From assembly GCA_900555955.1 (NCBI GenBank), contig USNA01000018.1:1-10142 (forward strand): a DNA stretch of 10,142 bases, given 5' to 3'. The position numbers and the translations under genes are program-made. The DNA is from an uncultured Collinsella sp. GTDB taxonomy: Bacteria; Actinomycetota; Coriobacteriia; Coriobacteriales; Coriobacteriaceae. Position 1 is the stretch's first letter. The number at the start of each line of letters is the position of its first letter. A model generated the notes under the pieces. The model saw nothing but the letters and a program-made list of their open reading frames with translations. It was not told where the DNA came from and ran no database searches. This document shows, piece by piece, positions 1 to 6,984 of the stretch.

Positions 1-1503
1 GGCAGCCATTCCGTCGGCTCGCGCATGCGCCGTCGCCTGCTCGACACGCCTGAATCCGGTGTGCTCGGCCGCGTTGCGCTCGCCAACCGTCTAACCCGTG
101 CGGTGCTCGCCTTTACGGCGCTGTTCGCCATCCTTATCGGCAACCTCACCTATGTCCAGGTCATCAAGGCCAAGGACTATCAGGACATGCCGACCAACAA
201 CCACACCATCGCCCGCTCCAAGTACATCCAGCGCGGTTCCATCATCACGTCCGACGGCGTGACGCTGGCCGAGTCGCTGCAGCAGGAGGACGGCACCTAT
301 GTACGCTCCTACCCCAACGGTAACCTAGCAGCGCACGTGGTTGGCTACGTGAGCCAGCAGTATGGCACCGCCGCCATCGAGAGCGTCATGAACGACACGC
401 TCACCGGCTCTAAGGATTACTCCAGCTGGAACAACGCCATCGCGTCGCTCGCGGGCCAGACCCAGCCGGGCAACACCGCCAAGCTCACCATCGACTCGCG
501 TATCCAGACGGCGGCCGAGCAGGCACTCAAGGGCTTTAAGGGCGCTGTAGTGGTCATCGATCCGCGTACCGGCGCGGTGCTCGCATGTGCCAGCTCGCCC
601 ACCTACGACAACACCAACATCGATGCCCTGCTGCAGACGGGCGGCGGCGAGGACGGCTCCATGTACAATCGCGCCATGGACGCGCTGTACACACCGGGCT
701 CAACGTTTAAGGTCGTTACGCTTTCCGCGGCACTCGAGACCGGTACCGCCAGCCTTTCCAGCACCTACCAGGCGCCCGGCTCCATGGACATCGGCAACGC
801 ACCGGTCACCAACTCTGCCAACGAGAGCTACGGCACCATCAGCCTGCAGCAGGCCTTTGCCGTGTCCTCCAACGTCGTCTTTGGCCAGGTGGCAAACGAA
901 GTTGGCGCAAACACGCTCGTGCAGTTTGCCAACGCCTTTGGCTACGGCCAAAAGCTCGGCCAGGACCTGACCTCCGCGGCCTCCATCATGGCCGACCCGT
1001 CGCTCATGACCGAGTGGGAAACCGCCTGGGCCAGCGCCGGCCAGCCTGTCGGCATGGACCATACGCCCGGCCCGCAGACCACCGTCATGCAAAACGCCGT
1101 GATTGCCGCCGCCATCGCTAACAGCGGCGTGGTCATGGACCCGTACTTTGTAGCCCAGGTACTCGCCCCGGACGGAACCGTGGTCAAGACCACGCAGTCC
1201 CGCTCGCTGGGTCAGGCCGTCAGCTCCGCCACGGCCGACCAGGTCAAGCAGGCCATGCTTGCCGTCGTCCAGTCCGGCACCGGCACCGATGCCCAGATCC
1301 CAGGCGTCAAGGTCGCCGGCAAGACCGGCTCGGCCGAGACCGGCGGCACCAACGTCAACTCGATGTTCGTTGGCTTTGCACCTTACGATTCACCCACGGT
1401 CGCCATCTCGGTGGCCTTGGAGGATTACGACAAGCATGACGTCGAAGCCGCCAAGATCGCCGGCATCGTCCTGACCGCGGCGCTTGCCGCACAGGGAGCG
1501 TGA
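1..1503 (+). CDS. pbpA: Class B penicillin-binding protein (PbpA/FtsI-type transpeptidase), 5' end uncertain
   Basis: D,D-transpeptidase that cross-links septal or elongation peptidoglycan outside the membrane. Numbering from the ATG at base 25 (492 aa): a basic cytoplasmic leader, one membrane anchor at about 25-45, a dimerisation/linker region with an RGSI(I)-type motif at 70-74, then the transpeptidase domain at about 165-490. All three active-site motifs are present: S226-T-F-K229 (acylated Ser and Lys), S281-S-N283 and K433-T-G435. The start is uncertain. The frame stays open to base 1 (eight codons upstream of the ATG) and the 24 visible upstream bases have no Shine-Dalgarno, so the protein may begin before the window. 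In actinobacteria this gene normally follows a ftsW/rodA gene and precedes pknA/pknB, which fits the kinase gene 132 bp downstream. A FtsW-PBP fusion is possible but cannot be seen here. Confidence 0.93.
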   Translation, partial: GSHSVGSRMRRRLLDTPESGVLGRVALANRLTRAVLAFTALFAILIGNLTYVQVIKAKDYQDMPTNNHTIARSKYIQRGSIITSDGVTLAESLQQEDGTYVRSYPNGNLAAHVVGYVSQQYGTAAIESVMNDTLTGSKDYSSWNNAIASLAGQTQPGNTAKLTIDSRIQTAAEQALKGFKGAVVVIDPRTGAVLACASSPTYDNTNIDALLQTGGGEDGSMYNRAMDALYTPGSTFKVVTLSAALETGTASLSSTYQAPGSMDIGNAPVTNSANESYGTISLQQAFAVSSNVVFGQVANEVGANTLVQFANAFGYGQKLGQDLTSAASIMADPSLMTEWETAWASAGQPVGMDHTPGPQTTVMQNAVIAAAIANSGVVMDPYFVAQVLAPDGTVVKTTQSRSLGQAVSSATADQVKQAMLAVVQSGTGTDAQIPGVKVAGKTGSAETGGTNVNSMFVGFAPYDSPTVAISVALEDYDKHDVEAAKIAGIVLTAALAAQGA

Positions 1504-1635
1504 TGCCCATGATCGAATCGGACACCCGAGGCGCGCCGCGGCCGAAGAGCTAGCGTCAAAGCGCCACACGGCCCCAGCGGCCACATCGTAGGTACTACAC
1601 ACATCGTTGAGCGAATAGTTATGTTAGGAGCAGGA

Positions 1636-3579
1636 ATGGAACAGAGGGTCCTCGGGGGAAGATACCTCCTCAAGGATAAGGTGGGAACAGGCGGCATGGC
1701 GACCGTCTACCGTGCACAGGACCAGGTCCTCGACCGCACGGTAGCCGTCAAGATTATGCTGCCGCAGTATGCCGGCGACGCAACCTTCGCCGCACGCTTT
1801 AAGCAGGAGGCCCAGGCAGCAGCCGGTCTCTCCTCCCCCTATATCGTGGGCGTCTACGATTGGGGCAAGGACGGCGACACCTATTACATCGTCATGGAGT
1901 ACCTGCGCGGAACCGACCTTAAGAGCGGCATCAAGAGCCACGGCGCCCTCGACCCCAAGAAGGTCGCCCAGATCGGCTCCCCGATCAGCCCACGGCTCTC
2001 GGCCGCCCCCCACCGTCAAATCATCCACCGCGACATTAAGCCGCAGAACATCATGGTGCTGCCCGACGGCAACATCAAGGTGATGGACTTTGGCATCGCG
2101 CGCGCCAAGAACAGCCACCTCACGCAAGACAACAACGTGCTGGGAACCGCCCACTACGTCAGCCCCGAGCAGACCCGTGGTCAGGACCTTGGCCCCACCT
2201 CGGATATCTACTCGCTGGGCGTCGTGATGTATGAGTGCGCCACCGGCCGCGTTCCCTTTGACGGTGACGACGCCATCTCGGTCGCACTCAAGCAGGTCAA
2301 CGAGCTGCCTATTCCGCCGAGCCAGATCAACTCCGGTGTCGACGCCGACCTTGAGCGCATCATCCTCAAGTGCATGGAGAAGGACCCGGCAAACCGCTTC
2401 CAGACCGCCGACGAGCTGCGTCAGGTGCTCAACAGCTACCTGTCGGGCCGTGCCGTCAACGTCTCGGAGCCCACGCGCATCATCGGTGCCCCCGGTGAGC
2501 TGGGCGCCACCAAGACTCGCGAGCTTTCCGATCAGACGCGCGCCATGGTGCGTCCCGTCTCGGGCGTGAGCGGCCAGAATACCGCCCGTAGCTCGGTTTC
2601 GGGCTCCACCGGCTCCTACGAGGTCGAAGAGCCCAAATCCAACAAGAACAAAATCATCGCCGCCGTGGTGGCAGCCGTTGCCGTCATCGGCATCGTGGTG
2701 GCCTTTGCCACAGGACTCTTTGGCGGCGAGCAGGTCACCGTGCCCGACGTTCTGGGCAAGGACCAGCAGACTGCCGTCGAGCTGATCAAGGAAGCCGGCC
2801 TCGAGGTCGGCACCATCGACCAAAGCTACAATGACGATGTCGACGAGGGCAAGGTCGCCGAGCAGACGCCCAACGGCAACACCAAGAAGGCCAAGGGCAC
2901 CAAGGTAAACCTGGTAATCTCCAAGGGCCCCAAGCCCTCCGAGAAGGTTGAGGTTCCCCGGCTTGTCGGCCTGACCAAGGACCAGGCAGAAGCCGCGCTA
3001 GCAAGCGTTGGCCTGAAGGGCAACGCCTCCGAGGAGGCCAACGAGGCCGATGAGGGCCAGGTCTTTGAGCAGGACACCGAAGCCGGTAAGGAAGTCGCGA
3101 AGGGCACGACCATCTCGTACAAGGTCTCGAGCGGCCCGGATACCACGTCCGTCCCCGACCTGACCGACATGACCGAGGCCCAGGCGCGCAACGCCCTCGA
3201 TATGGCAGGCTTTGGCGTCGACGTGAGCTACCAGGAGAACGACTCGGTTACCGAGGGCACCGTGATCAGCTGGAACCCCAGCGGCAAGCAGAAGCCCGGC
3301 GCCACGATTACCGTCGTCATTGCCAAGAAGTCCGGCAAGGCCAGTGTTCCGGGCAACCTGTACGGCAAGAGCATCTCCGCCGCCGTCACCGCGCTCAACA
3401 ACGCCGGTTTCTACAACATCGCATTCTGCGATCAGAACGGCAACCCCGTGAGTGGCAACGAAAACGCCACCGTGACGGGCGTCTCCCCCACTGGCAAGCA
3501 GTCCACCGACAGCACGATCACGTTGACGGTTTCGCTTTCTGGCTCCGATTCGGGCGACGATTCCGGCACGACTAACTAG
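1636..3579 (+). CDS. pknB: PknB-type serine/threonine protein kinase with PASTA repeats
   Basis: Membrane Hanks-type kinase that senses muropeptides or lipid II through PASTA domains and phosphorylates division and wall-synthesis proteins. I chose the ATG at 1636 (647 aa) because AGGAG lies 5 nt upstream; an ATG at 1621 in the same frame contains that SD and has none of its own. Visible are the Gly-rich loop GTGGMATVY (17-25), VAVK with ATP-binding K39, HRD with catalytic D133, DFG at 151-153, an activation loop containing GTAHYVSPEQ, a Gly/Ser-rich juxtamembrane linker (about 275-335), one transmembrane helix (about 340-362) and four PASTA repeats (about 366-430, 438-500, 505-563, 570-635), the last the most divergent. 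The C-terminal tail is Ser/Asp/Gly-rich. Odd: the helix before HRD carries P116, P119, R120 and P125, where family members have a Q/A-rich helix ending in an A-H pair. The sense of the gene is certain; exact activity depends on that segment being real. Confidence 0.95.
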   Translation: MEQRVLGGRYLLKDKVGTGGMATVYRAQDQVLDRTVAVKIMLPQYAGDATFAARFKQEAQAAAGLSSPYIVGVYDWGKDGDTYYIVMEYLRGTDLKSGIKSHGALDPKKVAQIGSPISPRLSAAPHRQIIHRDIKPQNIMVLPDGNIKVMDFGIARAKNSHLTQDNNVLGTAHYVSPEQTRGQDLGPTSDIYSLGVVMYECATGRVPFDGDDAISVALKQVNELPIPPSQINSGVDADLERIILKCMEKDPANRFQTADELRQVLNSYLSGRAVNVSEPTRIIGAPGELGATKTRELSDQTRAMVRPVSGVSGQNTARSSVSGSTGSYEVEEPKSNKNKIIAAVVAAVAVIGIVVAFATGLFGGEQVTVPDVLGKDQQTAVELIKEAGLEVGTIDQSYNDDVDEGKVAEQTPNGNTKKAKGTKVNLVISKGPKPSEKVEVPRLVGLTKDQAEAALASVGLKGNASEEANEADEGQVFEQDTEAGKEVAKGTTISYKVSSGPDTTSVPDLTDMTEAQARNALDMAGFGVDVSYQENDSVTEGTVISWNPSGKQKPGATITVVIAKKSGKASVPGNLYGKSISAAVTALNNAGFYNIAFCDQNGNPVSGNENATVTGVSPTGKQSTDSTITLTVSLSGSDSGDDSGTTN

Positions 3580-3631
3580 TCGAGGACCCATCACCCGCAG
3601 CGGCTAGGGCCGCAAACATATTCGCTCAACG

Positions 3632-3670
3632 GCGCCCGCTTGCTCCCCCGCAAGCGGGCGCTTTATTTAT
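3632..3670 (+). terminator. Rho-independent terminator after pknB
   Basis: A perfect 11-bp stem, GCGCCCGCTTG (3632-3642) pairing with CAAGCGGGCGC (3651-3661), encloses an 8-nt loop and runs straight into TTTATTTAT. It sits 53 bp after the pknB stop and is the natural end of the pbpA-pknB transcript. Confidence 0.9.
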
Positions 3671-3700
3671 CGACAGACCATGGCCCCTTAGCAACGCAAA

Positions 3701-3722
3701 GAGGCCCGCAAAAGCGAGCCTC
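3701..3722. repeat. Short hairpin, 9-bp stem with one mismatch, AAAA loop
   Basis: GAGGCCCGC (3701-3709) and GCGAGCCTC (3714-3722) pair except for one C/A position. On the - strand the stem is followed by TTTGCG, so it could be a weak terminator for leftward transcripts that read through the kinase stop. No T tract follows on the + strand. Confidence 0.45.
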
Positions 3723-3794
3723 CCAGGTGACAACAGAATATGTAATGCAGTAATTACTGGCCGCAGAACTTCACCATGATCTCGACCATGGACT

Positions 3795-3825
3795 CTTGCC
3801 TATGGACAAAATGTCCATAGGCAAG
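3795..3825. repeat. Perfect 14-bp inverted repeat with 3-nt loop
   Basis: CTTGCCTATGGACA (3795-3808) and TGTCCATAGGCAAG (3812-3825) are exact reverse complements around AAA. Neither strand shows a T tract after the stem, so this is not an ordinary intrinsic terminator. The 31-bp element could be a protein-binding palindrome, a small mobile repeat or part of a structured RNA; the sequence alone does not decide. Confidence 0.8.
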
Positions 3826-3865
3826 GAGATGAAAGAGTAAGGACAACGCCCTCTAAAAGAAGGCC

Positions 3866-3903
3866 GTATATGAAGATTGCATATCCCTTTTGCCTTCATA
3901 TAC
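3866..3903. repeat. 10-bp inverted repeat with 18-nt spacer
   Basis: GTATATGAAG (3866-3875) is exactly complementary to CTTCATATAC (3894-3903). It lies 40 bp from the longer palindrome at 3795-3825 and is locally AT-rich against a GC-rich background. Its function is unknown. Confidence 0.6.
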
Positions 3904-4073
3904 TCAAGAAGCACCCCTCGAAGCGCTCCTGAGAGGCCCCCTTGGATGCAACCCAGGGGATCCAGATTCTGGTAGACATCGGCGCAGCAAAATCCTGCCG
4001 CGCAGGCACGAACGGACATCTTGACTCCTAACGCAATGCGGGGCGCCCCAAGACACCCCGCCACGACAAAAAA

Positions 4074-4946
4074 CTAGTTCTCGTAGACCAGCGGGTGGCC
4101 CCAACTGCCCTCGATCTTGCAGGTCTCCGCCGCAAAACCGGCAGCGAAGTCCAAGCTCTCGCGAATCGCGGCCTCGCCGCACTCGCCGGCCTTCTTCTTG
4201 GAAAGATAGGTGACCAAAAACGCCGTCAGCAGTGAATCGCCGGCCGCCATAGCGTCTTTGAGCTCCTCGGGCGCCACGGGCTTGATGCCCTGCTCGTAGA
4301 AGTTTTCGCCGTCATAGGCGACGGAGCCCTTGCTCCCGCGCGATGCGCATACGATTTGAGGGCCAAGGGCCTTCACCCACTCGAGCTTCGCCTTGATATC
4401 CTCCAGGGAAGCGTCGCCCATGGACATAAAGGCGTACGTCACAAATGGCGCAATCTGCCCGAAGTGCTCGTCGGTGGAGTCATCGGAGAAGTCGAAGCTG
4501 ATAGGCACGCCGGCAGCCTTGATCTTGGGGAGCTCGCGCTCGGTGAAGCAGTAGTTGCCGCTGTGCACCAAATCGAAGCCGCTGACGTACTCGGCGGCGA
4601 AGCGGTCTATCACGTAGCGCATGTCGCCACGTATGCCGCCTTCATTGGAGCCCAGGAAGATACGGTCCCCGGTCTCGTCAACGGTCACGCGAGCGGCGCC
4701 GTTGACGCCCAGGACCTGCTGGCAGCGAAGAAGCTCGACGCCCTCGTCCTCGAGCGATGCTATAACGTGCTCGGCCTCCTCATCTGATCCGAAGATTCCC
4801 ATGTAGGCGCTGCGATCGACGCCGAGCTTCTTGGCGAAGACGGCGAAGTTAACTGCATTGCCGCCGGGATACATGGTCTTGATGTGCTCGTACTTATCGA
4901 CAACGTTGTCTCCAAAGCCAAGCACGCTTATAGGATAGGCTGCCAT
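4074..4946 (-). CDS. frlD: PfkB-family kinase, fructoselysine 6-kinase-like (FrlD)
   Basis: Predicted to phosphorylate fructoselysine (or a related Amadori sugar) at C6 with ATP in the cytoplasm, making the substrate of the deglycase encoded just upstream. I chose the ATG at 4946 (290 aa) because GGAG sits 6 nt upstream; an in-frame ATG at 4958 overlaps that SD. The ribokinase fold is clear: a GFGDN opening, substrate motif PGGNAVN (27-33), a SFDFSDD stretch (about 150-156) like the DFSD of E. coli FrlD, and the C-terminal anion-hole region with catalytic base D237. The usual DTxGAGD signature reads DAMAAGD here, so A232 replaces Thr and A234 replaces the first Gly of GAGD. The rest of the motif and the order after frlB support FrlD; a kinase for another aminosugar remains possible. 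Confidence 0.85.
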   Translation of the reverse strand: MAAYPISVLGFGDNVVDKYEHIKTMYPGGNAVNFAVFAKKLGVDRSAYMGIFGSDEEAEHVIASLEDEGVELLRCQQVLGVNGAARVTVDETGDRIFLGSNEGGIRGDMRYVIDRFAAEYVSGFDLVHSGNYCFTERELPKIKAAGVPISFDFSDDSTDEHFGQIAPFVTYAFMSMGDASLEDIKAKLEWVKALGPQIVCASRGSKGSVAYDGENFYEQGIKPVAPEELKDAMAAGDSLLTAFLVTYLSKKKAGECGEAAIRESLDFAAGFAAETCKIEGSWGHPLVYEN

Positions 4947-4968
4947 GGTTATCTCCATTCAGGTAAAC

Positions 4969-5035
4969 CGCCGTGGTTACGGCGAGCAGACGGGGCGCGA
5001 GGGATTCGCACGTCTCAACGCGCCTCGCGCCCCGT
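4969..5035 (-). repeat. Intercistronic hairpins between frlB and frlD
   Basis: A 13-bp perfect stem, ACGGGGCGCGAGG (4990-5002) with CCTCGCGCCCCGT (5023-5035), encloses 20 nt. Next to it is a 6-bp hairpin CGCCGT/ACGGCG (4969-4984) with a 4-nt loop. The T run (5035-5038) lies on the side that would terminate + strand transcription, but no + strand gene leads into it. In the - strand mRNA the stem follows the frlB stop and precedes the frlD ribosome site, so it more likely shields the 3' end of frlB mRNA or lowers frlD expression. Confidence 0.7.
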
Positions 5036-5045
5036 TTTAAAATCG

Positions 5046-6014
5046 CTAGTACTTCTCGATGCCCATGTAACGACGCACGTCCGGGTGATGGTCGAACACC
5101 TTGCCGCGAGCGGAGCGCAGCTCACAGTTCATCGCGTAGAACAGGATTGGATCAAGGAACGCGCGAACGCTCGCCGGTACTTGGTCCATGCCGTACTCCA
5201 TGGCGTCGAGCACCATAAGAGTGTCGGTATGGGTCTCGAGGAATGCGAGGGCGCGCTCATCCATGGCTCGGCACTCACTAGAAGACATCTGCAGGAAGTA
5301 GAAGACTCCGGGCTCGGTCACCTCGAAGGGGCCGTGGAAGTACTCGCCGGAGTGGATATAGGCGCAGCTCTGCCACTGCATCTCCATAAGCGAGCAGATA
5401 GCGAAGCCATAGGCCTGGCTAAACACGGGACCGGACCCCAAGATATACAGGAACTTGTGGTCCTGGCACAGGGCGGCAAAACGGTCGCAGAGTTCGGCGT
5501 TGACCTTCTCGCGAGCTGCAGGCAGGATCTGGTCCATCTTGGCGATGCCTTCGTACATGTCGGCAAGGTCGGCATAACCTTCCTGCTGATCCAGGAGCTC
5601 GGAAGCGAGAGCCAAAGAGATGCCGGCGGGCACCTCCGCCTGCGGAACTCCCTCGCCCCACGGATATACCCAGCACGTCCACTCACCGTTATCGATGCCG
5701 GAACCCGCGTTGTCCGTCTGCACGATAACGGTCGCGCCCGCCGCCTTGGCGATCGAGCACGCATCGATTACCTCGGGGGTGTTGCCGGAGTGGCTGCAAG
5801 CGATGACAAGGGACTTTTCGCCCAGGCGCTTGGGACGCATGATATCGAACTCGCGGGCGGTATACGCCTCGCTGGCAAACGTAGTCGCCTCGCGCTTGAG
5901 CAGCTCGTGGGCGGGCAGCAGGTCGATGAGGGAGCCGCCGCAGGCAACCCAGAAGACGCTATCGAAACCGCCCTTTTCAGCGATTGCGTCGGCGATAAGA
6001 TCATGTGCGTTCAT
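5046..6014 (-). CDS. frlB: SIS-domain fructoselysine-6-phosphate deglycase (FrlB)
   Basis: Predicted to cleave fructoselysine 6-phosphate to glucose 6-phosphate and lysine in the cytoplasm, the committing step of Amadori-product use. The start is the ATG at 6014 (322 aa), with AGGAAG 7 nt upstream; a longer in-frame opening to 6053 has no better ribosome site. It has the two-SIS layout of the GlmS/FrlB isomerase family: a first sugar-phosphate site with SHSGNT (74-79) and a second half starting near FLYILGSGP (188-196). The hallmark IHSGEYFHGPFE (220-231) contains E224 and H227, aligned by eye with the catalytic acid/base pair of the FrlB/FraB group. The C-terminus HHPDVRRYMGIEKY resembles the end of E. 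coli FrlB (HNPDERRYYGGLVEY). It lies between the frlC-like epimerase and the kinase, as in frl operons. A deglycase for a related Amadori phosphate cannot be excluded. Confidence 0.9.
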   Translation of the reverse strand: MNAHDLIADAIAEKGGFDSVFWVACGGSLIDLLPAHELLKREATTFASEAYTAREFDIMRPKRLGEKSLVIACSHSGNTPEVIDACSIAKAAGATVIVQTDNAGSGIDNGEWTCWVYPWGEGVPQAEVPAGISLALASELLDQQEGYADLADMYEGIAKMDQILPAAREKVNAELCDRFAALCQDHKFLYILGSGPVFSQAYGFAICSLMEMQWQSCAYIHSGEYFHGPFEVTEPGVFYFLQMSSSECRAMDERALAFLETHTDTLMVLDAMEYGMDQVPASVRAFLDPILFYAMNCELRSARGKVFDHHPDVRRYMGIEKY

Positions 6015-6035
6015 TGTTATTCTTCCTTTCGATAC

Positions 6036-6051
6036 GGCGGACGAATCCGCC
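6036..6051 (-). promoter_or_regulatory. UUCG-loop hairpin just before the frlB ribosome site
   Basis: Read on the - strand, GGCGGA-TTCG-TCCGCC forms a 6-bp stem closed by a UUCG tetraloop, an unusually stable RNA loop. It ends 8 nt before the AGGAAG of frlB (6022-6027). In the operon mRNA it could act as a decay barrier or fix the ribosome site in an open state. It lies in the 100-bp frlC-frlB spacer, which has no good promoter I can see. Confidence 0.6.
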
Positions 6052-6114
6052 AACGTTTACTGCGAGTCTTCTCGTCAAGCGTGTTGACTTCCCCACGCGA
6101 ATGGGAGCTACGCG

Positions 6115-6972
6115 CTAGTCGACAAAATACCTCTCGAAGGCGTCCATGTTGTGCCGGTCCGCTGCTGCGGGATCATCGAAATACCTTCCATCGGTGATCT
6201 CCTGGCCAAGATAGCCCTCGAACCCATGCGCGTTGAGGACGCGTACGAAATCGTCCATACTGTGCTTTCCATCGCCCCAAACCAGATGGCCATATGGGTC
6301 GCCATCAATGAAGCGCATGTTCCTTATGGCACCATCGCCAAACTCGGCAAACCACTCTTCAAGGCTCTCGCCGGCGACTCCCATAGCGGTAGTGTCCACC
6401 ATTGGAGTAAGGTGCGGGCTGGCTACTTGGTCAAGCATGCGCCTGGCGTCCGCGAGTGTAACCACCAAGTTGCTCTCTTCCGGCCTCAGGCTCTCCATGC
6501 AGAGGGTCACGCCGTGCTCGCCGGCATAGTCCGCAAGAATCGCCAAGTGCTCGGCAGAGCGCTTCCAAGCCTCCTCGCGGTCCTCGTCCCAATCGCCCCA
6601 ACCGGAGTTGATGGACATATACGGGGCGCCGAGCACCTCGGCGAGCTCGATGCCGTGCTTAAAGTAAGCGAGGCTCCGCTGCGCGTGGAGGGGCTTTCTG
6701 GCAGCGTACTGCCACGGATACACCACGTTCTCCGGACACAGGGAGCTCACGGAGAGTCCGCGGGACTCGATCTTGCGGCGAAGCTCGTCGGCCTCGAAAT
6801 ACCCCGTGTGGTCCAGCGTCACGTGCGGCTCGGCCGCCCAAAGCTCGATGGTTTTGAAGCCAAGGCGCTGCTGAGCATCAAGGAAGTAATCGAGCGACCA
6901 CATGATGTAGTGAATGTTCATGCCGGCGACCTGCTCGCGACGCAGACGGGGTGTGGAAGCGCTTAAATCCAT
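6115..6972 (-). CDS. frlC: FrlC-like sugar epimerase/isomerase (xylose isomerase-like TIM barrel)
   Basis: Member of the xylose isomerase-like TIM barrel group that includes E. coli FrlC, which interconverts fructoselysine and psicoselysine by C3 epimerisation. The start is the ATG at 6972 (285 aa), 8 nt after a perfect AGGAGG; the upstream transporter stop (TAG at 6985-6987) overlaps this SD, suggesting coupled translation. Matching features are the early IELWAAEPH segment (like IEIWGGRPH of E. coli FrlC), PEESN, the metal ligands E160 (in MESL), D193 (in MVDTTA) and E258 (in QEITDG), and WGDGK near 232-236. Odd: the fourth ligand position, His in the LHIVD motif of E. coli FrlC, is Arg here (MRFID, R220). 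The protein may use another residue, such as the nearby H229, or a different chemistry. The annotation as a 3-epimerase is therefore by context and family, not certain. Confidence 0.78.
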   Translation of the reverse strand: MDLSASTPRLRREQVAGMNIHYIMWSLDYFLDAQQRLGFKTIELWAAEPHVTLDHTGYFEADELRRKIESRGLSVSSLCPENVVYPWQYAARKPLHAQRSLAYFKHGIELAEVLGAPYMSINSGWGDWDEDREEAWKRSAEHLAILADYAGEHGVTLCMESLRPEESNLVVTLADARRMLDQVASPHLTPMVDTTAMGVAGESLEEWFAEFGDGAIRNMRFIDGDPYGHLVWGDGKHSMDDFVRVLNAHGFEGYLGQEITDGRYFDDPAAADRHNMDAFERYFVD

Positions 6973-6984
6973 GCTGGGCACCTC

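Larger units (their letters stand above)
3580..4073. other. Convergent intergenic region rich in inverted repeats
   Basis: This is about 490 bp between the convergent stops of pknB and the PfkB kinase. Besides the terminator and the listed inverted repeats, I see minor hairpins: CCTGC/GCAGG at 3994-4006, and a GCGGGG/CCCCGC pairing at about 4038-4061, just after the kinase stop on the - strand. The latter could act as a weak transcript end but has no T tract. The open frames here lack a ribosome site and recognisable motifs, so I call no gene. One - strand frame ends in a protein-like tail (ESMVEIMVKFCGQ, stop near 3757), which could be the last codons of a lost gene, but a stop codon lies 33 codons upstream. 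Confidence 0.5.

Noticed and set aside
1504-1635. Possible promoter or small ORF between the PBP and pknB genes
   Set aside because: A 14-codon frame from 1509 and a loose -10-like TAGTTATGTT exist, but nothing exceeds chance.
1624-2823. 399-aa open frame on the - strand
   Set aside because: Antisense shadow of pknB; the translation has no motif, while the + strand frame has the full kinase signature.
3771-4064. 97-aa open frame on the - strand after the kinase
   Set aside because: No ribosome site, no motif, and it crosses two inverted repeats.
4884-6197. 437-aa open frame on the + strand
   Set aside because: Antisense shadow spanning the start of frlD, the spacer and frlB; both - strand genes have ribosome sites and family motifs.
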